From Methanomassiliicoccaceae archaeon UBA480 (lineage in GTDB: Archaea; Thermoplasmatota; Thermoplasmata; Methanomassiliicoccales; Methanomethylophilaceae), in contig DAXO01000043.1 in the NCBI GenBank assembly GCA_002506425.1, positions 13,299-35,248 on the forward strand: a stretch of DNA of 21,950 nt. Direction: 5' to 3'. The notes beneath the pieces were generated by a model. That model ran no database searches and was not told the origin of the DNA. It was given only the letters and a program-made list of their open reading frames with translations. Below are positions 7,743-14,753 of this stretch, piece after piece. Each line of letters opens with the position of its first letter. The stretch's first letter is position 1. Made by a program: the position numbers and the translations under genes.

Positions 7743-8132
7743 TCAGTACACGTAAGCGAGGAGCTTTCCCCCGATTCCGAGCTCTTTGGCGCGGTCCTGG
7801 GTGATCACTCCGGCGGTTGTGGACATGATCAGCAGTCCGAAGTCCTGGGCAGGCAGGAACCTGGCCTCGAACCTCTCGACGTCCGCCACTTTGACGGAGT
7901 ACCTGGGCTTGATCACGCCGCAGTTGTTTATGGCTCCATCGAGCATGACGCGGAACTTGCCCGCCTTGCCATCCTCGATGTACTCGAACTGGGTGACGTA
8001 TCCGCGGTCCTGCATGACCTTGAGTACGCGACCGATCAGTTTCGACGAGGGCTGTATCATGCACTCGGACTTTCCGTTGAGTGCAGCGTTTTTGATGACG
8101 CACATTGCGTCGTTGAGTGGATCGCTCTGCAT
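7743..8132 (-). CDS. rps8: Small subunit ribosomal protein S8 (uS8)
   Basis: uS8 is a primary binder of 16S rRNA helix 21. The 129-aa product begins MQSDPLNDAMCVIKNA, matching the archaeal start DPLANAL-type sequence. It contains the N-terminal domain with SSKLIGRVLKVMQDRGY and a C-terminal domain with GLLIMSTTAGVITQDRAKELGIGGKLLAYVY. I chose the ATG at 8132, which has GAGGTG 6 nt upstream. The in-frame GTG at 8141 belongs to that ribosome-binding site. It lies 10 nt after rps14. Confidence 0.95.
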   Translation of the reverse strand: MQSDPLNDAMCVIKNAALNGKSECMIQPSSKLIGRVLKVMQDRGYVTQFEYIEDGKAGKFRVMLDGAINNCGVIKPRYSVKVADVERFEARFLPAQDFGLLIMSTTAGVITQDRAKELGIGGKLLAYVY

Positions 8133-8142
8133 CTGGAACACC

Positions 8143-8289
8143 TCACGAATACTTCTTGAATCCCAGCTCGGGTGCCATGTCCCTGAAGCACTGGCGGCAA
8201 AGGTGCATGCCGTACTTCCTGATGATTCCCCTCCTGCGTCCGCAGCGGGTGCAGCCGACCGATCTTCCGAACTGCTTCTTGGGCTTCAT
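8143..8289 (-). CDS. rps14: Small subunit ribosomal protein S14 (uS14), zinc-binding form
   Basis: This 48-aa gene is small enough to be missed. Reading the minus strand from the ATG at 8289 gives MKPKKQFGRSVGCTRCGRRR, then GIIRKYGMHLCRQCFRDMAP, ending ELGFKKYS before TGA at 8143. Two CxxC pairs (Cys13/Cys16 and Cys31/Cys34) form the zinc site of short archaeal S14/eukaryotic S29. The protein lies in the 30S head. The ATG overlaps the L5 stop as ATGA (8289-8286), and a GGTGG site precedes it. The position between rpl5 and rps8 is conserved in archaea and bacteria. A longer overlapping reading frame on the same strand (8057-8308) is a frame-shifted shadow. Confidence 0.97.
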   Translation of the reverse strand: MKPKKQFGRSVGCTRCGRRRGIIRKYGMHLCRQCFRDMAPELGFKKYS

Positions 8290-8798
8290 TCGACCACCTG
8301 AACCTCAAACTTGTCTTTCATGAACTGGATGGCCTCCGCGCGGTCGACGCGGTGGCTCCTGGGGATCCTCCTCTTGACGAGGGACCTGAGCGCGACCCTC
8401 TTTCCGGGCCTCTTCAGGACGACGCTGATATCCATTCCGAAGATACCAATCTCGGGGTCGTATTTCATACCCTCGAAGTCGGTGTAGTCGGAGATACCGA
8501 AGGACATGTTGCCCTCCTTGTCGAAGGAGTACTCGGGGATGCGGCTCTCCCTGATGGAGAGGGCCTTCCTGAGGAACTCCTCGGCGGCCTCGCCGCGGAG
8601 AGTGACCTTGCATCCGAGGGGCATGCCCACCCTGATTCCGAGGTCCCTGTTGACGGTCTTGGAGATCGTCTCGACGGGCTTCTGCCCGGTGACCATCTGC
8701 AGGACCTTCTCTGCCTTGACGAGCCTCTCGCCGGCCTCGCCGACGCCGATGTTGACGACGACCTTGTCGACGGACAGCTGCTTCATCACGTCGCTCAT
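8286..8798 (-). CDS. rpl5: Large subunit ribosomal protein L5 (uL5)
   Basis: uL5 binds 5S rRNA in the central protuberance and contacts tRNA in the P site. The 170-aa product begins MSDVMKQLSVDKVVVNIGVGEAG. It continues with GQKPVETISKTVNRDLGIR and GCKVTLRGEAAEEFL, and the conserved middle IPEYSFDKEGNMSFGISDY. It ends with a region rich in basic residues. The ATG at 8798 overlaps the S4e stop (ATGA at 8798-8795) and has GGAGG 8 nt upstream inside rps4e. In-frame sequence further upstream only shadows rps4e. Confidence 0.96.
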   Translation of the reverse strand: MSDVMKQLSVDKVVVNIGVGEAGERLVKAEKVLQMVTGQKPVETISKTVNRDLGIRVGMPLGCKVTLRGEAAEEFLRKALSIRESRIPEYSFDKEGNMSFGISDYTDFEGMKYDPEIGIFGMDISVVLKRPGKRVALRSLVKRRIPRSHRVDRAEAIQFMKDKFEVQVVE

Positions 8799-9502
8799 TC
8801 GGATGCCTCCGGGAGCTTGAGCGCGGGCGCGGATGCGCCGATCACGAAGCAGTTGCTGGCGACGGTCTCGGTGCCGTCGGTGAACATGACGAGGTTGGCT
8901 GCGGGGCCCTTGACGACGTCGATGGCCTTGACGGTCTTGACGGATCCTGCGTGGGACCCCTCTTTGATGAAGACCGTGGCTCCGTCCGCCAGAGGGTAGT
9001 GGTCGAGGACCTTCTGTCCGTCGAACGCCACCTTCAGGGTGTCGCCGCACTTGTACTCGTTCTTGTCGAGGAGGATGTTCCTTCCGCCGCTGAGGTTGAG
9101 CTGGAACTTCCCGCCCTTGACGACGGTCTTGTCCTCGATCTTGCACAGCTCCCAGGCAGCCTCGTCCGCGTCGATGGGGACGAGTGCCAGCTTTCCCTTG
9201 TCGGTGAGGAGCATGCGGAACACGAGGTTCATCTTGGGGATGGACACGACGTCCATGAATCCGACGGGCATCTTGGGGTTCTTGACGGCCTTTCCGTCGA
9301 CGAAGAACTCCCTGTTCCCGATGATCCTCTTGGCCTCCCTGGCGGTGTCGCAGACGCCGACCATGTCCCTGAGGACGGTGACGGCGGCCATCGACTCCTC
9401 CACGGAGTGCGCGCCTGCGCTCTGCTTGGCGATGAAGACGTTGGCCTTCCTCTTGAGGGGCCAAGTCCTGGGCGCCGCGAGCCTCTTCATATGGTCGCTC
9501 AT
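8795..9502 (-). CDS. rps4e: Small subunit ribosomal protein S4e (eS4)
   Basis: eS4 is restricted to archaea and eukaryotes. The 235-aa product begins MSDHMKRLAAPRTWPLKRKA, with the MKRLAAPRTW stretch typical of the family. Next is an S4-like RNA-binding domain (about residues 40-105; IGNREFFVDGKAVKNPKMPVG), a middle S4e domain (about 95-170) and a C-terminal KOW region (about 175-215; GSHAGSVKTVKAIDVVKG). The ATG at 9502 overlaps the L24 stop as ATGA and has GGAGG 8 nt upstream. An internal ATG at 9490 is possible but lacks this site. Confidence 0.95.
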   Translation of the reverse strand: MSDHMKRLAAPRTWPLKRKANVFIAKQSAGAHSVEESMAAVTVLRDMVGVCDTAREAKRIIGNREFFVDGKAVKNPKMPVGFMDVVSIPKMNLVFRMLLTDKGKLALVPIDADEAAWELCKIEDKTVVKGGKFQLNLSGGRNILLDKNEYKCGDTLKVAFDGQKVLDHYPLADGATVFIKEGSHAGSVKTVKAIDVVKGPAANLVMFTDGTETVASNCFVIGASAPALKLPEASE

Positions 9503-9876
9503 TGGCTAGCCTCCTTGGATTTCTTGGAGAGGGCGTCCATCCTCCACTGGTCCTCGGTGTTCAGCTTGGTGATCACGAGGTTGGATGCGTGGATGGGGCG
9601 CTCGGCGGCGGTGCCGTCGGCCTGGTTGATCGTGATGCCGTCGATGGCCACGCGGCCGGTCTTGGTGTACACGTTCAGCACTTTGCCCTCGATGTTTCTG
9701 ATGTCCTCGTTGCCGCGGACCACGATGACGGTGTCTCCCTTGCACACCCTGGCGCTGCGGACTCCGTACTTGGCGCGGAGCTCGGAGCTGAGGTGGGCGG
9801 AGAGCATCTTCCTCTTCACGTGGGCGGACGCGTTGGCCTGGTTCTTCCTCTGAACCCTTGCTTTGCTGCTTGCCAT
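9499..9876 (-). CDS. rpl24: Large subunit ribosomal protein L24 (uL24)
   Basis: uL24 is an early assembly protein near the exit tunnel. The 125-aa product begins MASSKARVQRKNQANASAHV and contains the archaeal/eukaryotic L26-type segment SAHLSSELRAKYGVRSARV. The KOW motif KGDTVIVVRGNEDIRNIEGKV is at about residues 46-66. It ends in a charged helix. A strong GAGGTGTGAGGA sequence precedes the ATG at 9876. The gap to the L14 stop is 10 nt. Confidence 0.95.
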   Translation of the reverse strand: MASSKARVQRKNQANASAHVKRKMLSAHLSSELRAKYGVRSARVCKGDTVIVVRGNEDIRNIEGKVLNVYTKTGRVAIDGITINQADGTAAERPIHASNLVITKLNTEDQWRMDALSKKSKEASQ

Positions 9877-9886
9877 TCCTCACACC

Positions 9887-10285
9887 TCACACGATGATGC
9901 TTGCGGTTGCGGAGACACGGGGCCACCTCTCGGCGGCTTCCCTCGCGACGGGACCCTTGATGTCGGTTCCTTTCGTCTCTCCGGTCTCGGTCGTGATGAC
10001 TGCGGCGTTGTCCTCGAAGTAGACGATCGTTCCGTCGGGCCTCCTCATGGGGCGCCTCTGGCGGACGATGACTGCGAAGACGATCTGCCTCCTCATCTGG
10101 GGGGTTCCCTTCTTGACGGACGCGATGACGAGGTCCCCGACGCCTGCGGAGGGGACCCTCCTTGCGACGCCGTGGTATCCGGGCACGGTGATGATCTCGA
10201 TCTCCTTGGCGCCCGTGTTGTCGATGACCGCGAGCCTGGAGCCGTTCTGGAGGCCCCTGGTCTGGTTTCCGGCAATTCCCTTCAT
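9887..10285 (-). CDS. rpl14: Large subunit ribosomal protein L14 (uL14)
   Basis: uL14 forms an inter-subunit bridge and lies beside L19e. The 132-aa product has the L14 beta-barrel signatures LAVIDNTGAKEIEI (18-31), AGVGDLVIASVKKGTPQMRR (47-66) and VRQRRPMRRPDGTIVYFEDN (73-92). The last contains the highly conserved YFEDNA. It starts directly after the S17 stop with no gap. Confidence 0.97.
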   Translation of the reverse strand: MKGIAGNQTRGLQNGSRLAVIDNTGAKEIEIITVPGYHGVARRVPSAGVGDLVIASVKKGTPQMRRQIVFAVIVRQRRPMRRPDGTIVYFEDNAAVITTETGETKGTDIKGPVAREAAERWPRVSATASIIV

Positions 10286-10618
10286 TCACTCCACCTTCTC
10301 GACTACGACGTACGAAACGGTCTTGGAGAGGGGGCGGCACTCGGCGATCCTGACCCTGTCCCCGGCCTTGACGCCGAGGCAGGAGGGGCAGTGGGCGGAG
10401 TACCTGTTGCTCCTCTTCTCGTATCTCTCGTACTTCTGCGCGTACTTCATGTACTGGCGCTCGACGACGACGGTCTTGTTCATCTTGACCGTGGCGACGA
10501 CGCCATCGATGACCTGTCCCCTCACGGGAAGAGTCCCGTGGAAGGGGCAGTTGGGGTCGTCGCACTCGCCTTTGGGAGCGGCGACCTCGATGCCGATGTT
10601 CCTGATATCTGCTGTCAT
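10286..10618 (-). CDS. rps17: Small subunit ribosomal protein S17 (uS17)
   Basis: uS17 is a primary 16S rRNA binder. The 110-aa product has the archaeal N-terminal extension with CDDPNCPFHG (Cys19, Cys24) and an OB-fold core including GQVIDGVVATVKMNKTVVVERQ and the VKAGDRVRIAECRPLSKT end. A CPSC pair at 77-80 occurs where related archaeal sequences, from memory, usually read NPPC. The four cysteines could bind zinc, which is my inference. The start has GGTGA 4 nt upstream of the ATG at 10618. Confidence 0.95.
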   Translation of the reverse strand: MTADIRNIGIEVAAPKGECDDPNCPFHGTLPVRGQVIDGVVATVKMNKTVVVERQYMKYAQKYERYEKRSNRYSAHCPSCLGVKAGDRVRIAECRPLSKTVSYVVVEKVE

Positions 10619-10622
10619 TTCT

Positions 10623-10877
10623 TCACCTAACCTTCTTGATTCTGTCCTCTGGTCGGTGGGCTATCTCTGAACCTCTGATGACGAACGTCCTGCCCTCGTG
10701 ACTGAACCTGAACTCATTGCGTGGTTTGGGTACCATTCTCTCAGTTCCGGCCGATTCGATGGTGAACGTGTTCTTCGTCTCGTCGACCACCTTGCCGGCT
10801 ATGCCGGAGTATGGCTCTGACAGCACTTCCACGTCCAATCCAATGAGCTCGGTCCTCACGAAGTGGTTGTCTCTCAT
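10623..10877 (-). CDS. rnp1: RNase P protein component 1 (Rpp29/Pop4 homologue)
   Basis: Rnp1 is one of the archaeal protein subunits of ribonuclease P, which removes 5' leaders from tRNA precursors. The 84-aa product begins MRDNHFVRTELIGLDVEVLS, the typical start of the family. It continues with the Sm-like barrel GIAGKVVDETKNTFTIES and ends with RGSEIAHRPEDRIKKVR, matching the conserved RPEDR motif. Its ATG overlaps the SUI1 stop as ATGA (10877-10874). In-frame sequence upstream shadows sui1. The placement between sui1 and rps17 is a known archaeal arrangement, linking tRNA processing to ribosome production. Confidence 0.95.
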   Translation of the reverse strand: MRDNHFVRTELIGLDVEVLSEPYSGIAGKVVDETKNTFTIESAGTERMVPKPRNEFRFSHEGRTFVIRGSEIAHRPEDRIKKVR

Positions 10878-11173
10878 CTGACCTCTGTGCGGAATCCCAT
10901 CTCCTCCAGGACGGCTTTCACCTTCTTCTTGTGATCGCCCTGGAGTTCTATGCGCCCGTCTTTGCAGGTTCCGCCGGCGGCGCATCTGTTCTTCAGCTTC
11001 TTTGCGAGATCGTTGATATCGATGTCGTTCTCATCGATACCGTCGATCACGGTGACGGTCTTGCCGTATCTGCGGCTGTCGATTGAGATCCTGACGGTCT
11101 GCTGCTCGCGTGCGATCTCCTCGCACATGCACAGCTCCTTGGGCAATCCACATACTGGGCAGATTTCAGCCAT
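10874..11173 (-). CDS. Translation initiation factor SUI1/aIF1
   Basis: This 99-aa factor corresponds to eukaryotic eIF1, which checks start-codon pairing on the small subunit. The N-terminus MAEICPVCGLPKELCMCEE carries a cysteine-rich knuckle (Cys5, 8, 15, 17), common in archaeal members. The SUI1 fold follows, with RRYGKTVTVIDGID and the basic loop AAGGTCKDGRIELQGDH at about 66-82. The gene overlaps the L29 stop by one base (TGATG) and rnp1 by four, so translation is probably coupled to both. Confidence 0.94.
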   Translation of the reverse strand: MAEICPVCGLPKELCMCEEIAREQQTVRISIDSRRYGKTVTVIDGIDENDIDINDLAKKLKNRCAAGGTCKDGRIELQGDHKKKVKAVLEEMGFRTEVR

Positions 11174-11376
11174 CAGATCTTTTCCTCCTCCTTCTGGACG
11201 GTGAGGATCCTTGCGATGTTCAACCTGAGGGCGCGGATGGCGCCGGGGCTGGAGGGGGCTCCGCCCATGGCGGAGACTCCCCTCTCGTGCATCAGCTCGT
11301 CGCGGAGCTCCTTCAGCTTCTGGTTGCGCTCCTCGACGCTCATGTTCCTGATGTCCGCGGTCTTGAGGGATGCCAT
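11173..11376 (-). CDS. rpl29: Large subunit ribosomal protein L29 (uL29)
   Basis: uL29 is a two-helix protein at the tunnel exit, near the docking site for SRP and other nascent-chain factors. The 67-aa product has the typical MSVEERNQKLKELRDELMHERG first helix, a glycine-rich middle and an IRALRLNIARILTVQKE second helix. It lies 1 nt after rps3 and overlaps sui1 by one base. Confidence 0.95.
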   Translation of the reverse strand: MASLKTADIRNMSVEERNQKLKELRDELMHERGVSAMGGAPSSPGAIRALRLNIARILTVQKEEEKI

Positions 11377-11377
11377 T

Positions 11378-12061
11378 TCACTGCACCTCCTCGGTCGCGG
11401 GAGCCTCCTCGGCGGGGGCTGCGGCAGGAGCGGCGAACAGGTCCGGAAGGACTGCGGCCGCCTCGGTCTTGTTCAGGACGTTGATGTCCGCGGGGAGCTT
11501 GGAGTCCCTGGCCATGATCTCGACGGTCACGCCGATGACACCCATCTTGAGCTTGGCGACGGCATAGCCGCGGTCCATGAACTCGGCCTTCGGCTCGCCG
11601 CAGAACTTGATGGAGCCCTCTTTGAACTTCTCGGTCCTGTGCCTCTGTCCGGTCAGCTTGCCGGCCACGATGATGTGGCATCCGCGAGCGCCGGCGTCCA
11701 TGATCCTGCGGACGGTGGAGTGTCCCGCGCGGCGGAAGTGCCAGCCCCTCTCGAGGGAGAAGGCGAGCTTCTCGGCCATGATCTGGGCGTTGAGGGACGC
11801 GTTGGCGACCTCCTGGACCTCGATCTGCGGGTTCTCGAATCCGAAGCGGTCCTCGATGACCGTCGTCAGGTTCTTGATGGTCTGTCCGCGGCGTCCGATG
11901 ACGAGCCCGGGCCTCTCGGTGGTGAGAATGACGCGGGTCCCCATGGGGGTCCTCTGGACATCGAGTCCTCCGAACCCCGCGCGGCTGACCTCCTTCATCA
12001 GGTACTCCTTGAGGAGGACCCTGCGGATGTTCTCGGCTACGAATTTCCTCTCTGCTGCCAT
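11378..12061 (-). CDS. rps3: Small subunit ribosomal protein S3 (uS3)
   Basis: uS3 shapes the mRNA entry channel and has helicase-like activity with S4 and S5. The 227-aa product begins MAAERKFVAENIRRVLLKEY, followed by an archaeal N-terminal segment and a KH type-2 domain (about residues 35-95; VIGRRGQTIKNLTTVIED). The C-terminal S3 domain spans about 100-195 and contains ARGCHIIVAGKLTGQRHRTEK. It ends in an Ala/Pro/Glu-rich tail. The ATG at 12061 was chosen because it lies 1 nt after the L22 stop; 85 extra in-frame codons upstream only shadow rpl22. Confidence 0.96.
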   Translation of the reverse strand: MAAERKFVAENIRRVLLKEYLMKEVSRAGFGGLDVQRTPMGTRVILTTERPGLVIGRRGQTIKNLTTVIEDRFGFENPQIEVQEVANASLNAQIMAEKLAFSLERGWHFRRAGHSTVRRIMDAGARGCHIIVAGKLTGQRHRTEKFKEGSIKFCGEPKAEFMDRGYAVAKLKMGVIGVTVEIMARDSKLPADINVLNKTEAAAVLPDLFAAPAAAPAEEAPATEEVQ

Positions 12062-12062
12062 T

Positions 12063-12512
12063 TCACTCGACCTCCTCGATGATGATCTCGAGGTTGACCG
12101 TCTCCTGGTTCCACTGGGTGGCGCGACCGTGGGCCCTGGGCATGTGCCCGGGGATGGTGCGGCCCCTAGCGACGGAGATGGTCGCGATAGCCATGTTGGA
12201 GACGTCCAGGCCCTTGTACTCCGCGTTGGACGCGGCGGAGTCGAGGACTCCGAGGATGGCCTTGGCCGCCTTGACGGGGTACCTTCCGGGACCCACGCCG
12301 GGCTTGTGGGAGACACGCTTGTTGTATCTCTTGAGGGGCACTGCCCTCTTCTTGTCGATGACGTCCTCCAGGGCCTGCCTGGCGGTCTCGACCTTCATGC
12401 CGCGGATCATACCGGCGACCTCGCGGGCGAACTTCGGGGAGACGGGCATCTCCCTTCCGAGGGCCTTAGCGGTGGTGTCGGGGTCAGCTGTTGTAGTGTA
12501 TCCTGAAACCAT
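12063..12512 (-). CDS. rpl22: Large subunit ribosomal protein L22 (uL22)
   Basis: uL22 lines the peptide exit tunnel with a long beta hairpin. The 149-aa product begins MVSGYTTTADPDTTAKALGR and includes SPKFAREVAGMIRGMKVETA. It contains RYNKRVSHKPGVGPGRYPVK and the C-terminal motif RGRTIPGHMPRAHGRA that forms the tunnel loop. I chose the ATG at 12512, with GAGGTG 6 nt upstream. An in-frame GTG at 12521 lies inside that site and would add three residues (MLD). It lies between rps19 and rps3, the conserved order. Confidence 0.95.
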   Translation of the reverse strand: MVSGYTTTADPDTTAKALGREMPVSPKFAREVAGMIRGMKVETARQALEDVIDKKRAVPLKRYNKRVSHKPGVGPGRYPVKAAKAILGVLDSAASNAEYKGLDVSNMAIATISVARGRTIPGHMPRAHGRATQWNQETVNLEIIIEEVE

Positions 12513-12522
12513 ATCAAGCACC

Positions 12523-12984
12523 TCACTTCAGCGGCATGAACTTCGACGACCTGGTAGCACCGACACCGGGACCGGAGTGCACAGGAGGCTTTCTGGTGAG
12601 GATGAACTCACCGAGGAAGCATCCGATCATCTCGGGCTTGATCTCGACGTCTTTGAACTCCTTGCCGTTGTAGATGCTCACGGTCTTCCCGACGAACTGG
12701 GGGATGATGGGCAGGTCCCTGCGGTGGGTCCTGACCGGAGCCTCAGCCGTCATCAGCTTGTCGAACAGGAGCTGCTGCTCGTAGTTCAGACCCCTGACGT
12801 AGGTCCTCCTTGCCCTTGCGGGCAGGAGTCCGAGGAACTCGTCGAACGGCATGGCGAGGAGCTGCTCCATGTTGTACCCGCGGTACAGGAACTCCTTCTT
12901 CCTCCTCGCCTGTATCGCCGATGCCTTCTTCCTGGACTTTCTCCTAGAGGCCTTCGCCGATCCTGCGATGATCTTCTTTGCCAT
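12523..12984 (-). CDS. rps19: Small subunit ribosomal protein S19 (uS19)
   Basis: uS19 sits in the 30S head near the A-site tRNA. The 153-aa product is the archaeal form (eukaryotic S15 type), with an N-terminal basic extension (about residues 1-50, many Lys and Arg) before the S19 core. The core contains RTHRRDLPIIPQFVGKTVSI and ends with GEFILTRKPPVHSGPGVGAT, the conserved C-terminal signature. The start is 4 nt after the L2 stop, with AAGTGAT just upstream of the ATG. Confidence 0.96.
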   Translation of the reverse strand: MAKKIIAGSAKASRRKSRKKASAIQARRKKEFLYRGYNMEQLLAMPFDEFLGLLPARARRTYVRGLNYEQQLLFDKLMTAEAPVRTHRRDLPIIPQFVGKTVSIYNGKEFKDVEIKPEMIGCFLGEFILTRKPPVHSGPGVGATRSSKFMPLK

Positions 12985-12988
12985 GATA

Positions 12989-13684
12989 TCACTTCTTTAC
13001 CTTTTTCTTAGGAGGCAGGAAACCTACCTTCTGACCGGGCGATGCGGTCCTCTTCTGACAGTTGGGTCCACCGACGTGCGCGTGGCTTCCACCACCGTGA
13101 GGGTGGTCGACAGGGTTCATCGCGACTCCCTTGGTCTTGAAGGCCGCAGTGGACCTGGACCTGAGGGTGTGCACGTTCTTACCCGCCTTGGCGAGGGGCT
13201 TGTCTCCCCTTCCTCCACCGGCGATGACGCCGATGACGGCGCGGCAGTCGGGGCTGAACTCCTTCAGCACTCCGGAGGGCATGAGGACGACGACCTTGTC
13301 TCCCCTGGAGACGACGGTTCCGGAGGAACCGGCGGTCTTGACGAACTTGCCTCCGTCCCCGGGCCTGGCCTCGACGTTGTGGACGAGGGTACCCTCGGGG
13401 ATGTTGATCAGCTGCATGATGTTGCCGGCGGCGACATCGGTGCCGCCGATGGCTATGATCTGTCCGACCTTGGTTCCCTCGACGGCGAGCTGATAGTCGG
13501 TCTTGCCGTTGAGGTCCAGGACTGCCAGGGGGCAGGTCCTTCCGGGGGCCTGGATCAGGTCCTTGATGACGGCGGAGCCCTCGGACATGGCGGGGAGCCT
13601 GACGTCGTCGACGTGCCTGTGGCTGGGCGAGCGGTACAGTGAAGTTCCGCGGCCCCTCCTCTGAGGAATCAATCTCTTTCCCAT
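12989..13684 (-). CDS. rpl2: Large subunit ribosomal protein L2 (uL2)
   Basis: uL2 is central to the peptidyl-transferase region. The 231-aa product begins MGKRLIPQRRGRGTSLYRSP, the archaeal/eukaryotic L8-type start. It ends with the universally conserved VAMNPVDHPHGGGSHAHVG, whose histidines lie near the catalytic site, plus a lysine-rich tail. I chose the ATG at 13684, with AAGGTGA 6 nt upstream; the GTG at 13690 belongs to that site. The gap after rpl23 is 12 nt. Confidence 0.97.
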   Translation of the reverse strand: MGKRLIPQRRGRGTSLYRSPSHRHVDDVRLPAMSEGSAVIKDLIQAPGRTCPLAVLDLNGKTDYQLAVEGTKVGQIIAIGGTDVAAGNIMQLINIPEGTLVHNVEARPGDGGKFVKTAGSSGTVVSRGDKVVVLMPSGVLKEFSPDCRAVIGVIAGGGRGDKPLAKAGKNVHTLRSRSTAAFKTKGVAMNPVDHPHGGGSHAHVGGPNCQKRTASPGQKVGFLPPKKKVKK

Positions 13685-13696
13685 GTTCACTCACCT

Positions 13697-13978
13697 TCAG
13701 AAGACTCCGACGCGGGCACCGACATCCTCAGCAGAGTAGCCCTCCGCGAGCTTGATGATGGCGTGCTTACCGTCCTTCTGGATTCTCACCCACACCTTGT
13801 CGACCTTGACTTCGAAGCGCTCCTCGAAGACGGCCTTGATCTGGTGCTTGTCGGCGTTCCTGTTGACGATGAACTCGATCCTGTTGCCGTCCTTGAAGGC
13901 CTGGGTCGGGGTTCCCGACATGTGGTTCATGGCCTTCTCTGTGACGTAGGGTCTGATCAGAACGTCGCTCTGCTTCAT
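13697..13978 (-). CDS. rpl23: Large subunit ribosomal protein L23 (uL23)
   Basis: uL23 lies at the tunnel exit and is the main docking point for the signal recognition particle. The 93-aa product shows the archaeal pattern: IRPYVTEKAMNHM near the start, NRIEFIVNRNADKHQIKAVFEERF in the middle and a VRIQKDGKHAIIKLAEGYSAEDVGARVGVF-type end. The ATG overlaps the L4 stop as ATGA (13978-13975), with TAGGAGG 9 nt upstream. Confidence 0.96.
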   Translation of the reverse strand: MKQSDVLIRPYVTEKAMNHMSGTPTQAFKDGNRIEFIVNRNADKHQIKAVFEERFEVKVDKVWVRIQKDGKHAIIKLAEGYSAEDVGARVGVF

Positions 13979-14751
13979 TGGGTCCAGCCTCCTATGGCCT
14001 CGATGGCGGATTTGGTGTAGACCGTGAGCCTTCCAGCGTCTCCGCCGGGGGCGAGGATGCTGGTGTTCAGGGTCTTGACCTCTTCAACGTTGACTCCGGG
14101 GATGTTGGCGGCGCTCTTGAAGATGGGGGATCCCCTCTCCTCGTCGCTGACGACGATGAGGACGGACACGGGGGTTCTGTACCTCCTGTTCCTCATCTTT
14201 CCCTTTCCGGCGCGGATCTTGCGGCCGTCCTTGGCGCGCTCGATGTCGTAGCCGATTCCGATCTTTTCGAAGAGCTCGATGACGTCGGCGGTTGCCTTCA
14301 GGTCCTTGATCTCGTCCTCGACCACGATGGGGAAGGAGACGGAATCGTCGAACTGGTGGCCGCGGGCCCTGACGCACTCTCCGCAAGCGGTTGCGGCGAG
14401 AGCGGACTGGCGGGCGATCTTGGCCTCCTTCTTGTTGACCTTCTGCTCCCACTTCCTCTCGGGCATCGGGGGGTGGGCCCTCCTACCGGAGACGTTGTTG
14501 GGGGACTCTCCGGCCTTTCCGAGACCGTGGATCCTCTGGTTGCGTGCGGATCCGGTTCCCTTTCCGCGGGTGCTGACGGCGTGCCTCATTCCGGACTCCT
14601 TGGAGGGTCCGTAGGGCTGCCTTCCGTTGGCTGCCGCGGCGAGTACTGCTTTCTTGATTATGTCGGGCCTGTAGGGGGTCTCGAACGCCGCGGGAACATC
14701 CACGGTGCCCGCGACTCCTCCGCGGACCGAGTAGACATTGGTCTGTGCCAT
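13975..14751 (-). CDS. rpl4: Large subunit ribosomal protein L4 (uL4)
   Basis: uL4 lines the exit tunnel; in bacteria it also represses its own operon. The 258-aa product is the archaeal/eukaryotic type. It begins MAQTNVYSVRGGVAGTVDVP and includes ARNQRIHGLGKAGESPNNVS and RRAHPPMPERKWEQKVNKKE, which form the tunnel loop. A globular domain contains VLIVVSDEERGSP. Two starts are possible. The ATG at 14757 overlaps the L3 stop (ATGA), while the ATG at 14751 lies 7 nt after AGGGGG. I prefer 14751 from spacing and because MAQ is more usual, but 14757 (two extra residues) cannot be excluded. Confidence 0.95.
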   Translation of the reverse strand: MAQTNVYSVRGGVAGTVDVPAAFETPYRPDIIKKAVLAAAANGRQPYGPSKESGMRHAVSTRGKGTGSARNQRIHGLGKAGESPNNVSGRRAHPPMPERKWEQKVNKKEAKIARQSALAATACGECVRARGHQFDDSVSFPIVVEDEIKDLKATADVIELFEKIGIGYDIERAKDGRKIRAGKGKMRNRRYRTPVSVLIVVSDEERGSPIFKSAANIPGVNVEEVKTLNTSILAPGGDAGRLTVYTKSAIEAIGGWTQ

Positions 14752-14753
14752 TC

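Noticed and set aside
8057..8308. 83-codon minus-strand frame covering rps14
   Set aside because: It reads rps14 and the start of rps8 in the wrong frame. The true S14 is the 48-aa frame at 8143-8289 with its zinc cysteines.
12079..13011. 310-codon plus-strand frame opposite rpl22 and rps19
   Set aside because: It is an antisense shadow of conserved ribosomal genes, with no ribosome-binding site or recognisable motif.
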